The notes beneath the pieces were generated by a model that saw nothing but the letters and a program-made list of their open reading frames with translations, ran no database searches and was not told where the DNA came from. Positions 48,001-58,206 of a DNA stretch of 64,000 nt are shown in pieces. The position numbers were made by a program, and so were the translations under genes. The stretch is from Telopea speciosissima (Eukaryota; Streptophyta; Magnoliopsida; Proteales; Proteaceae): positions 16,009,563 to 16,073,562 of the forward strand of contig NC_057922.1 of NCBI RefSeq assembly GCF_018873765.1, in the 5' to 3' direction. Every line of letters begins with the position of its first letter. Positions within the stretch are counted from its first letter, which is position 1.

Positions 48001-49950
48001 ATATATTTGAGGATGTGCGACCTGGAGTAGGAGTTGTTGTCTCCATCCACTGGTAGCTGAAGACTGGCGGAGCAATCAGACTGTTGCCCTAGATGGGGGA
48101 TTTGGGGGTTTCATTGTAGTGCTTGGAAAGAAAAAAAAAAAAAAAAAAACCAGTTTAAGTCAATGAAGGAAAATGATATAATCAAATCTGATTTTTGAGA
48201 AATTATGAAAACAAACACTAAAGAAACACAAATAGAAAATAAAACATAGCAAAGAAGACACAGAGAGGCGAAGCTGAAGATAATTCACTATATAATAGAA
48301 GAAGATAAGAATGGAGATCTCTCAAGAACACCTAAAACGGGGCGTAAGAACTCTCACCCAGAAACCCTAACACGAAAAATCCCAAATTTCAGAATTCAGA
48401 TCGTCTACGACCTTGAGAGTAGCAGCCATCGTCCTGCCCTCACTTATGAGCTCGACAGGTGTACATATGAAAATCGGATGGTAAGAAGTAAATTTTTTAA
48501 ATGTTGTTTGTGAAACTCGATTGATCCCAACAACCAAGTTGGACCGTCCAGGCAAACCACAAATGAGGAATCTCAAATGACACAATATCATAATTTTGGG
48601 AAAAGGAACACTAACCCTTGTTGTGTGAGGGTGTGTACCTGCGCCCAGACACAACCCGGCGTGAAAAGACTACTGCACCCCTAGACCTTTCTACCTTTCT
48701 AAGGGGTGTGACGGTCAGTAAGATCGCTAAGATTGGTGCCCCTTTTTGAGGTTTTGGTTTGCATATGGTGGGGAACCAGCCCAATTAGTGTCACTCAATG
48801 CCGGGCTGGATTGGATTGAGTCTGGTAGGATTGGGCCTAGGCTGCGATATCTCACCCGACCTCAGGCTTGGCTAGGCTTGGATTTAGCTATAAGGGGACC
48901 TAAGGTTGGGTTGTGGTATTAGAAAATGGGGCCCAGCCCTGTCCAGTTGCACCCTTACAAACTCTAGTGCCCACCAATATATGGGCTCGAGAGTCGAGAT
49001 GAGGAATCTCAAATGATGCAATATCTTAATTTTATTCTTATACACCATTTGAAGTGATCCATCAACATTAGCAAAGATTTTATTTTTCCATGGAATCAAT
49101 CAGAAAATACTCACTAAAATATAATTTAAAACTTTAATTGTCTTAAAACATTTTAATTCGGTGGTACATATCTATACATATATAACCTTTGTTACCAAAA
49201 AAAATAAAAAAACCTATAGAGAGAAATACTGCTACCATATTGGATATTGGGATCTTGGAAGTGTGAATTAGCTTGAGTGTGATTGCATTTTTTTTTTAAG
49301 CAGCAAGGGTTGGGAAAGGTGGTACCAGAGTCCTTGACACGAGATGGAAGGTGCCTGAGCCCCGAGGATTCTGGTGGTAACAAAGCTTGCTTTTTTATGG
49401 AGAAAATTTGGCTGCAACCCGGGTTGCAACTATGCTCTTGCTGCCTCCAATCGTAGGCGCAAACTTAAAATAATCTCTTTCTCCCTTTGGATTTACAAAA
49501 ACCCTCTTAGATTTTTGTATTTTTCTTAATTCCCTTTCCATAATACCCTTCTAGATTCCAAATCTACGCCTATTATTGGGGCAGCGGCCAATTTTTACCC
49601 CTTTTTGATAGCTAAAGACTTGGTTGGTGGGTGTCAGTAGTACATGCGTAAACCACGAGGTGGGGACTGGGGAGTTTCCTCGTAATTACCAGAAAAGAAA
49701 AACTTTTTAAGTCAATTATTGAAAGTAAATAATAAAATCGTCAAAATTATGGAGGAAAACTCAGTCAAGTCCATTGCAATGGGATTCCACTCCAATAAAA
49801 CCAGAGCATGCATGCATGCTAAAAGTCATTGAAAATAATAATAATGAAAAATAAAAAACAAATCTGATTTTCCACAATGAAATCTTGCACGAAAGAAAAG
49901 AAAAACCCATTTGAGTCAAATTCGTTAAATAAGGTGTGAATCCAATTGGT
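47990..49950. repeat. Extra partial copies of the RLK upstream region
   Basis: 48013-48130 repeats 41355-41650 (GGATGTGCGACC.GGAG, TTGTCTCCATCCACTGGTAG, GAAGACT.GCGGAGCAATCAG). 48270-48300 and 48640-48720 repeat 41870-41905 and 41930-42020 (GCTGAAGATAATTCACT.TAT, CCTTTCTACCTTTCTA). A further partial copy (49680-49930) precedes RLK2. The promoter-side DNA therefore occurs about three times for two kinase genes. 48770-48965 between the copies is a GGGCTGG-rich stretch ending GTTGCACCCTTA, perhaps a hAT-type MITE. Confidence 0.65.
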
Positions 49951-50057
49951 CTGAGTCGGGTCGTCAAGAGTTAAGGTGGGGTCCTTAAAACCGTGGTTTA
50001 TGGTCTGAGTCGGGTCGTCTCAAGAGTCAGGGCGGGGTCCTTAAAACCGTGGTTTAC
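49948..50057. repeat. 54-bp tandem duplication in the RLK2 promoter
   Basis: GGTCTGAGTCGGGTCGTC followed by GTCCTTAAAACCGTGGTTTA occurs twice, at 49948-50001 and 50002-50057, the second with a 2-bp insertion. It lies about 35 bp before the RLK2 TATA-like box and is absent upstream of RLK1. Confidence 0.88.
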
Positions 50058-50091
50058 GTTTCCAGAGGGCATTTCAAATGCATCACCGCCG

Positions 50092-50101
50092 TTATAAATT
50101 A
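50092..50101 (+). promoter_or_regulatory. Ancestral TATA box of RLK2, cut off from the gene
   Basis: TTATAAATTA in the same context as the RLK1 box (GCCGTTATAAATTA.GGATCC). A 982-bp solo LTR now lies between the leader of this promoter and the RLK2 coding region. Confidence 0.6.
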
Positions 50102-50199
50102 AGGATCCAGAGCCGTAAGTTAGAGCCCATCCGGCCACCCACCAAGTCCCCAACTCCCAAATCAGTTTTGTCTTCTGCACTTTACAAGGCGAAATCATG

Positions 50200-51181
50200 T
50201 GTTGTAAAAAATAAAATTATATGTAATGAAATTATATTCAATTTCATTCTATCTCATCATACTAAAGATTCAAAAGGTCTTTGTCACATGTGGTCTTTGT
50301 CTTTTGTCTTTTGTCTAAAAGGTATTTTCACCAATCTTATTCAAATTTGAGTTTTCATTTCCCTCCAGATTTTGAGTTGCATTTGTAAAAGAACCAATGT
50401 TGTTTAGTCCCACATTGGTTAGCTTCAAGGATGTGAGCTTGCTTATAAGTATTCATGGGTCCTTAAGGGACATGGGTTCCTTAGAGAGAAGTGTGTTCTC
50501 TCACTTGTGTGGGGTTGATCCGGGGTGCTTTTATATCGCGCGCGGCCGAACCGAGCCGAGCCTAGTCTGGTCCGGGTGTGGGTGTGGGTGTGGATAAATA
50601 TCTTAATTTTGTTTTTATACATGCACCCACAAGTACCTATACGAGTGTGTAGTGGTACTGTACACACATAAGGAGACACTTAAAGTACTGTATGGTATAC
50701 AGGACGCCCGTATACGCACAGATACCTTTACAACCTCGCCTCTACGTATTCTATATATATGAGGGTATTGGCAGGGTAACTTCACTTCGTTTTCTTCCTA
50801 TTTTGTTGCTTCTCAAGGCGTGGTTCTTCTCTGTTTTCATCGGAGAGTGTTTCGTCCGTCCCATCTCTGTGTGTTGAGTATAGCTTTCGGACCCTTCGTA
50901 ATCACTTTGGGAGTGCCGTCTTTAATGATTAGTGGATCGTTTCATCTTGGAGGTATAATTGCATTGTTCCCGGTCTGCACTAATAAGGGGCGATTAAAGA
51001 CCTTAAGGAGAGTGTCTTCTAGATACGACTCGATCCAACCTACTGTCTCCTTTGGCGATATCCTGCAACTACCAAGTACGTATATTTATTTGATTATTTA
51101 TACTCTTGTTTCGTACTACAGTTTATGCTTTTATTACTGTTTGTATTCTTATATTGTTCTGCCCATAGTCTGGTGATAACA
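50200..51181 (+). mobile_element. Solo LTR, 982 bp, inserted at the RLK2 start codon
   Basis: It begins TGTTGTAAAAAATAAAA and ends GGTGATAACA, the TG...CA form of LTRs, and TCATG lies immediately outside both ends (50195-50199 and 51182-51186), a perfect 5-bp target duplication. Left flank plus right flank rejoin exactly to the RLK1-like order GGCGAAAYCATG then ATTAATGCA. No internal retroelement sequence remains, so it arose by LTR-LTR recombination. Interior words TTTAGTCCCACATTGGTTAG and a TATA-like CTATATATAT (50751) suggest the U3 and promoter. Confidence 0.92.
50751..50760 (+). promoter_or_regulatory. TATA-like box inside the solo LTR
   Basis: CTATATATAT followed by GAGGGTATTGG and a pyrimidine-rich stretch. 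It is oriented toward RLK2 and 424 bp upstream of the retained ATG, so the LTR could drive any remaining transcription. Confidence 0.45.
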
Positions 51182-51183
51182 TC

Positions 51184-54100
51184 ATGTTTATTAATGCACC
51201 ATCATCATCCTTCTGTCTCCACCTCTTATTGATCTTCCTTTTGGCCACGTCCATTTCTGTTGCTCTTCTTCTCCTTCTTCATTCAGAGTAGTTGTTTCCC
51301 CTCCCATTAATAATTATGGTTTTGATCATCAACGAGAAGCAATGGAGGCTCTCCTTCAATGGACGACAAAGATGGCAAACGGAAGCAGCAACAACAACCC
51401 ATGTAAGTGGGAGGGAATTACTTGCAATAATGAGGCAGGTGGAGAAGTCATCCCCATCCATAATAAACCTCTCTAGTATGGACTTGCAAGGTACGCTCCA
51501 TCACTTTAACTTCTCATCCTTCCCTAATCACCTCCGTCTTGATCTCCATAACAATTCACTCTCTGGTCCCATCCCTCCCACCATTGCCAACCTTTCCCAA
51601 CTCACCCACCTCGTTCTCTTCAATAACAATTTCAACGCCTCAATACCTTCTACTTTAGGTGCTCTGAACAACCTGGTTGTTCTACTTCTCGGTGAAAATC
51701 AATTTTCTGGTTCCATCCCTTCCACCATTGGAGGCTTGAACAATCTTCTTCGGTTGTATCTGAACTCGAACCAATTAATTGGATCAATTCCCATGGAGAT
51801 AGCAAACTTGACGAACATTAATGAGTTGATGGTGCATCAAAACAATCTAACAGCTTCCATCCCATCTACTCTGGGAAACTTGAACAATCTCACTTATTTG
51901 TGGTTGTTCGAGAATCAGATATCTGGATCCATCCCACCTGAACTTGGGAGGTTGCGTTCTCTTGTCCAGCTTGATTTGTCAGACAACAAATTGACAGGTT
52001 CAATACCTGCTTCTTTTGGAAATTTGAGCAAGCTAAGGTTCATATACCTCTATGGGAATTCACTCTCTGGTTCCATTCCTATGGAAATTGGAAACCTGAC
52101 CAATCTCTCTGTGCTACAATTGCTGGGTAATCTTCTCACAGGTTTTCTCCCACCAGAAATTGGAAACCTGAGATCTCTTGCAGTTATTGAATTCCAGAAG
52201 AATAATCTCAATGGTTCAATTTCGGCATCTTTTGGAAACTTGACATCTCTTACTGAATTTGCTTTGTATAGGAACGGTCTCACTGGTTCAATTCCGGGGT
52301 CTTTTGAAAACTTGAGGTCTCTTACTGTACTTGGTTTGTATAGTAACAATCTCAGGGGTTCAATTCCTGCTTCTTTTGGAAACTTGAGGTCTCTTACTCG
52401 ACTTATGTTGAGTAACAATAGTCTCACTGGCTCACTTCCTCCTTTTGGAAATTTGACCAATCTAGTTTATATTGGTCTTCATTACAACCAATTGTCCGGT
52501 CAAGTACCTCAGGAAATCAGCAATCTTACAAAATTGCAAGACTTGCAACTTGGAAGTAATCATTTTAACGGGTATTTACCACAACATAAATGTAAAGGGG
52601 GTTATTCAGAACTGGAATATTTTTCTGTGGAAAGTAACCATTTCATAGGCCCAATACCCAAAAGCATGAGAAATTGCACCAACCTAATAAGAGTCCGGCT
52701 TGATAATAACCATCTCACAGGAAACATATCAGAAGTCTTCAGTGTTTACTCGAATTTAGATTACATTGATCTAAGCTACAACCAATTGCATGGGGAGGTT
52801 TCACAGAATTGGGGGAAGTGCCTAAGATTGACAGACCTCAAAATCTCAGGAAATAAGATTTTTGGTCCAATACCACCCAAGCTCGGAGACTCAACTCAAT
52901 TGCAAGGACTTGACCTTTCTTCCAATCTCTTGGTAGGCCAGATTCCAAGAGAAATGGGGAGGCTTAGTTCTTTGCTGATACTAAAGTTGAACGATAACCG
53001 ACTCTCTGGCACCATACTTGAGGATGTGGGATTTTGCTCCAAACTTCAACAACTTGACATCTCAATGAACAATCTAAGTGGATCTGTTCCAAATCAACTA
53101 GGGAAATATTGCATGAATCTTATTTACTTGAATTTGGGTAAGAATAGATTCAGCGGAAGCATTCCAATTGAAATTGGTAATTTAGTTTCCCTACAGATGC
53201 TACTGGACCTTAGCGGCAACTTGTTCACAGGAAAGATCCCTCTGCAGCTTGGAAGCTTGGACAAGCTAACAAATTTGAATATCTCTCATAACAAGTTGCT
53301 TGGTTCCATTCCATCTGCTTTCACTGCAATGGTCAGTTTGATAACCATTGATGTATCCTACAATGAGTTAGAGGGTCTCCTACTTGATAATCGAGCCTTC
53401 CAAAATGCTCCAATGGAAGCTTTCATTCACAATAAAGGTTTGTGCGGCAATGCCACAAGTTTGCGACCTTGCAGCATTTCTAAGCTATCCCCAAAAAAGA
53501 ACCACAAAGCCATCCTTCTTATGATCATATCTCTCTTAGCAGTACTGTTGTTTCTTCTATTTGCATTTCTTGGGATTTTTTTATTTTTCCGTCGTAGGAG
53601 GGAAAGATGCATAGAAGAGAACCCAATTACAAACCAACAACAACGTAGAGATGTGTTTACAATATGGAACTATGATGGGAGGATAGAATACCATGACATC
53701 ATTGAAGCAACTGAGCAGTTTGACTCCAAATATTGCATTGGTGTGGGAAGACATGGAAGTGTTTATAAAGCAGAGTTGTCATCAGGTCAACTGGTAGCTG
53801 TCAAGAAGTTTGCCTCTTCTTTTTCAGATGGCAGCGAGATTTTAGATCTAGAAACTTTCAGAAATGAAATTCAAATAATGACAGAAGTGAGGCATCGAAA
53901 CATCGTAAAGTTGTATGGTTTCTGTTCACACGTGAGGCACTCATTTTTGGTTTATGAATATGTGGAGAGAGGAAGCTTGGCTAAGATCCTACGCATAGAC
54001 GAAGAAGCGGTAGAATTGGATTGGAGTAAAAAGGTTAACATTGTCAAAGGTGTTGCTCAGGCTTTGGCTTACATGCACCATGATTGCTCACCCATAATTC

Positions 54101-54242
54101 ATCGAGACATATCGAGCAAAAATATTTTGTTGGATTCAGAATTTGAGCCTCATGTCTCAGATTTCGGCGTTAGTATAGTTTTAAAACTTGATTCATCCCT
54201 TTGGACAGCTCTTGCTGGAACATATGGATACGTTGCGCCAGG

Positions 54243-54300
<58 letters not shown>

Positions 54301-54759
54301 CACAAACATACTCTCTCTGTAGGTGTAGGTGTGAGAAACCAATTCTTATTTTTTATTAATATCATTTATTTTAATCATTTTGCAGAACTTGCTTACACAA
54401 TGAGGGTGATTGAAAAATGTGATGTCAATAGCTTTGGCATAGTAACATTGGAAGTGATAATGGGAAAGCATCCAGGAGCACTTATCTCAACTTTGCCATC
54501 GTCATCCTCTTCAACATTCCCTTCTATTGAGCAAAACATATTGTTGAAAGATATACTTGATCAACGTATCTCACCTCCCATAAATCCAGTTGATGAGAAA
54601 TTAATTTCGATTATGAAGTTGGCATTTTCTTGTTTGCATGAAATCCACAATCTCGGCCAACAATGCAACAAGTGTCTCAAGAGCTATCAATTTGCATTGT
54701 TTCCCATAGCAATTCCACACAATAACTTTGGGAGAACTATAGAATCGATTTTGAGGTGA
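51184..54759 (+). pseudogene. RLK2: decayed MIK2-like LRR receptor-like kinase
   Basis: A tandem paralogue of RLK1 with the same architecture and intron (54242-54385). From the ATG at 51184 a signal-peptide-like start (MFINAPSSSF...LLLIFLLATSIS) is read, but in a CTTCTTCTCC stretch near 51265-51285 the frame changes by +2 relative to RLK1 and a TAG follows at 51289. The mature N-terminus ([26 protein letters not shown]) is in another frame until a 4-bp CCAT duplication near 51456 restores it. From INLSSMDL (51466) LRRs, membrane segment and kinase are open (GVGRHG, VAVKK, HRDISSKN, DFG). In exon 2, DVYSFG is DVNSFG, and loss of one A at about 54642 shifts the last ~45 residues. Promoter separated by a solo LTR. 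Probably not a functional receptor, though a kinase-containing frame of about 1100 codons persists. Confidence 0.85.
54246..54302. repeat. (CT)n-(CA)n microsatellite in the RLK2 intron
   Basis: A CT run passes into about 14 CA repeats right behind the donor. The intron is open in frame, so a naive frame reads through it (SLSLSHTHTHTH), which is an artefact. Confidence 0.9.
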
Positions 54760-56150
54760 GATTTTTTTGTATGAAGAATATATTTGTGTGTAATTGAAGC
54801 CCATTTACACTTTTCCTTCCTGTGTGTGGTATGTGGTGAAGAAGGCTGTTTGCATTATTGTGATAACCACTATTATTTATTTCCTTGATAGTCGAGCATG
54901 ATAAGTTTTTATGTTTTTGTCACGTTGTTCTTGTTTTTATTTACTCTGCACTTCCTATAGCCTTTTATTTGTTAACTTCTCTTAATTATTTGTGTCATGT
55001 GTTCTAGATGTAATTTTGAAGGATATTAGTTTTATGGGGCGTTGTTCTCTGCCCAGGAGCGCACAGGGTCGCAGGTTATGCCCAAACACATGGGGTGGTG
55101 CGGGGGGCTCATTTCACCCACCCCATGTGTCTAGACACATCCTGCGCCCCACTGCAGAGGACATTTCCCCTAGTTTTATTACAAAAAATTTATGTTCATT
55201 ATCTATGAGGGCTATACAACTCTTTCCAATTCATGTCTTGTTCATTTAATTTGTACTAGTGATTTATGATTTGGGTAGTTGTTACAGTCATGTTTTCAAA
55301 TTACTAGGGCTAAGGATCAAACCATTAATAGATTACGATATATGGGCTGAGTTACAACCGAGCATAGAAGAATCTATGAAGATCTGACCTCTTAATACAA
55401 AAACTTGCCTAACTGCCTAACAAATAAGACTAGTAAGATTGCGCCTTTAATTTTTTGGTTAAGAGATTGACAATACTAAATCTCATCATGATAAGATTAT
55501 AACCATTTAAAAAATTTGGTATTCACCATGCGGATAAAAGATTCACCATTCAAATTTTGAAATTCACCTTGGTGGAATGAATTTTTCTCTTGCGGTCCTC
55601 AAAACAAATATCACCATGAGTGCAAGAAAACGGAAAAAAATTTGCTGCTACACTTGTAGTTGGAATGTTTTGCTACAGGGTAGGCAACCATGGAAATGGA
55701 ATAATTCACTTCCCCTTTGGATTCATAAATACCCTCCTAAGTTTTAGTATTTTCTAAAATACCATATCATGGTTTCGCCATCAGAGGGAGGGGATGGAAA
55801 GAAAGGAGTCGATCACCTCGCCGAGTCGCCGATCCCGAATAGCCCGATCTTTATTTCAACCGATCCGCCGCCTAAAGCCTAAAAAATAAAAAAAGATTAT
55901 AATTATAATTAGAATATATTATTTATAATGGAAGATAGTCGGCCCACTTCTAGCCGTTCAATCACTTCCCCTTTGGGTTCATAAATACCCTCCTAACTAA
56001 AATACCCTTTAAGACAATCCATTTAAGCATTCCCAAACGATCTGGTCCAATATAAAAATATATGTATACTCACTCTTGTGTTCAGAATCCTTATTCCTAC
56101 TAACACACAATGCGACAACCATATGAACTAAACACCCAGTCTTGTTTCTA
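54760..56150. other. RLK2 3' flank duplicated from RLK1 flank; no gene seen
   Basis: 54800-55620 follows 45840-46740 closely (GTGTTCTAGATGTAATT, GAAGGATATTAGTTTTATGG, CTATACAACTCTTTCCAAT, TTGAAATTCACC..GGTGG), showing that the duplication extends past the genes by about 0.9 kb. 55780-55870 is GC-rich (CGAGTCGCCGATCCCG) and unassigned. Confidence 0.6.
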
Positions 56151-56170
56151 ATTATGAACTATTTAAGATA

Positions 56171-56295
56171 CAACCCCAAGGGGTCAGCTGAAAGCCAACT
56201 CCTCAAATAAGAGGTCATGAGTTCAAACCACCTTGGGGCCTATCCCCCCCCTTCTCCCCCTATTAAAGCTCTCCAATTTAAAAATAAAAAATAAA
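56171..56295 (+). mobile_element. tRNA-derived SINE with 14-bp target duplication
   Basis: The body begins CAACCCCAAGGGGTCAGCTG, has a box-A-like GGTCAGCTGAAAGCC and a box-B-like GAGTTCAAACC, and ends in an A-rich tail (AAAATAAAAAATAAAA). The flanks AACTATTTAAGATA (56157-56170) and AACTATATAAGATA (56296-56309) match at 13 of 14 positions. It is unlike the Au SINEs in this window. Confidence 0.75.
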
Positions 56296-56309
56296 AACTA
56301 TATAAGATA

Positions 56310-57260
56310 TAGATGTAAGGACTAACAAACCCAAATAACATCAAACAAACTAAAAATATTTACCTTTTTTTTTTTTTTTGATAGGTCAATATTTACCTAT
56401 TTGAATAGCAAATAGAAAACCATACAGCCAACCCTATTAATTGGGATAAGGCTTAATAAAATTGACTGGATGTATTAGGGTTTCCTTAGGTAGTTTAAGA
56501 TTGTTAAGGTCTATCCGAGTGTTTGGACTGAGTAATGGACTCATTTGTGTCCATTGGACTATGTGTTTTCATGCAAGAGGGGGGTGAATGTTCACGTACG
56601 TGAACGACTTACAGTTGTTCAGATGATATATTCCTACAAAATAGATTCTATTTGAATGACTGTGAGTTGTTCACGTACACGCATGTGAACATTCCCTGCA
56701 CTCTTCATATGCAACGGGATATATGCAAGTAAAAGAGATGCAACATTATGGAAATTTCCTTCATTCATAACATAGTGACCTTATGAGAAAGATTAAAAAA
56801 TTCAGACCAACAATTGAAATTGAAATAGGTTGGAATTTACGAAATTGGTTGAAAACCCTAAAATTTTAAATTAAGATATAGAAGAGGTATTATATATTTT
56901 GTTTTTAGTGGGTGAAATTAAAAAAAAAATGAATTAAATGAAAAGAAATATAAAACTTAGGCTTTAAAGCACATAGTGTTCTCGAGTGAACTGAAAAGAG
57001 GAGAGAGGGCCAACCCAAAACAACAACTAGAAACATTAAATATTGGCAAGGGATCTATACACGTGACTCGTATATAATTGCATCTCTCATGCTCAACCAA
57101 TGGGTGCATTAAAAAATGATACCTTACGTACATAAGATGGCCCACGTGGTCAGGGAGGAAGGTGATCTACACAGTACTGGCTCTTTTTTCGAAATCTAAA
57201 TCTAAATCTATATACCTAGAATTTGTTGAGGAATCCAAAAAAAAAAAAAGAGAGTTTTAT
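56310..57260. other. No gene seen
   Basis: AT-rich intergenic DNA. A small inverted pair GTTCACGTACGTGAAC (56590-56605) and GTTCACGTACACGC (56668-56681) is notable. Short frames have no domain. Confidence 0.5.
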
Positions 57261-57279
57261 ATCTCGGAGCGTGACTCAT

Positions 57280-57545
57280 ATACCAGTGCAGGGTCCAATG
57301 GGAATGCACATGAAAACATCAATAGGCTTTGGATTATTGCTTTTTATGGGGACGGCCATTTTATAGGCAATTCAGTCTACGTACAGGAACTACTCTCTCA
57401 CCCCACCCCAAAACACAAATGAAAACATCAATAAAGGTGATATTTCTATTTTTCATAGGGGCAAGATGGTCATTTCACAAAATACTGAGTCTGAGCACGG
57501 GAACTACACTCCCGAACAAAATCCTCTCGTCCCCAAAAAAAAATG
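57280..57545. repeat. Two tandem copies of an unassigned repeat
   Basis: Blocks at about 57310-57412 and 57421-57510 share ATGAAAACATCAATA, GG..ATTT...GGCCATTTTA/GGTCATTTCA and CAGGAACTAC/CGGGAACTAC. Similar wording returns at 63110-63200 (GAAAGCATCAATTGAGG..GCAATCATTTTGTG), suggesting a dispersed family. Confidence 0.5.
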
Positions 57546-57667
57546 TCAATTCTCTTCAAAATGGGCAATACATGAGTCTCATATATAATGGCAAATCTAT
57601 TGCAAAATACGATGGCACCCCAAAACCATCCCAAGACGTATGCTGGCCTCTCTCTTCTCTTCCCTTT

Positions 57668-57694
57668 TGAGAGAGAGAGAGAGAGAGAGAGAGA
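57668..57694. repeat. (GA)n microsatellite
   Basis: About 13 GA units, giving Ser/Leu repeats on the reverse strand. Confidence 0.9.
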
Positions 57695-57704
57695 CACCTT
57701 CTCC

Positions 57705-58206
57705 TCTAAGGATTTCAGTTTGGAGCCGAAATGGAAACTGACCGCTTAAAACTGTATCGTTATGTACCAAACCATATCAAATTGTATTTTAATCAAACCA
57801 AGTACAATGACTGCACATGTATATTCCGCAAAAGTCAAAATCCTAAGTCCCAATTCAAAGACCTAACGTCCTAACCATTTTAATTCTATTCATGAATGAT
57901 AAATATGACCAAAATTAAAAATGGGCAGAGATGCATCTATGCTTTTGTTGCCTTCAGAGTTGGAACCAGATTAAAATAACTGAGATACTAAGATAGTGCC
58001 TACTAAGGAATCAAATCCAAGACGAATAATTAAGGAACCGTATGTATACCAAATAGAAACTGTATCAAAACCATACCAAGTTGATTCGGTATTGCTATTG
58101 GAAATACAGTAATGTTCTCAATATGGTACGGTTTATGTATTTACTTTATGTCAATATGAAACTGAAACCGTACTGAATAACCGATATCTTACCAATCGAC
58201 ACCTTT
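57705..58206. repeat. Possible degraded hAT-type foldback element
   Basis: It contains many GTACC/GGTAC and AAACCGTA-like words and ends in ACCAATCGACACCTTTA, resembling the ends of the element at 61443-61952 (TAAGGGTGTCAAT). The left end is less clear and no target duplication was found. Confidence 0.4.

Noticed and set aside
54242-54385. In-frame coding stretch between the RLK2 kinase halves
   Set aside because: It is an intron that happens to be open; RLK1 shows the conserved splice within APE, and the stretch is a CT/CA microsatellite.
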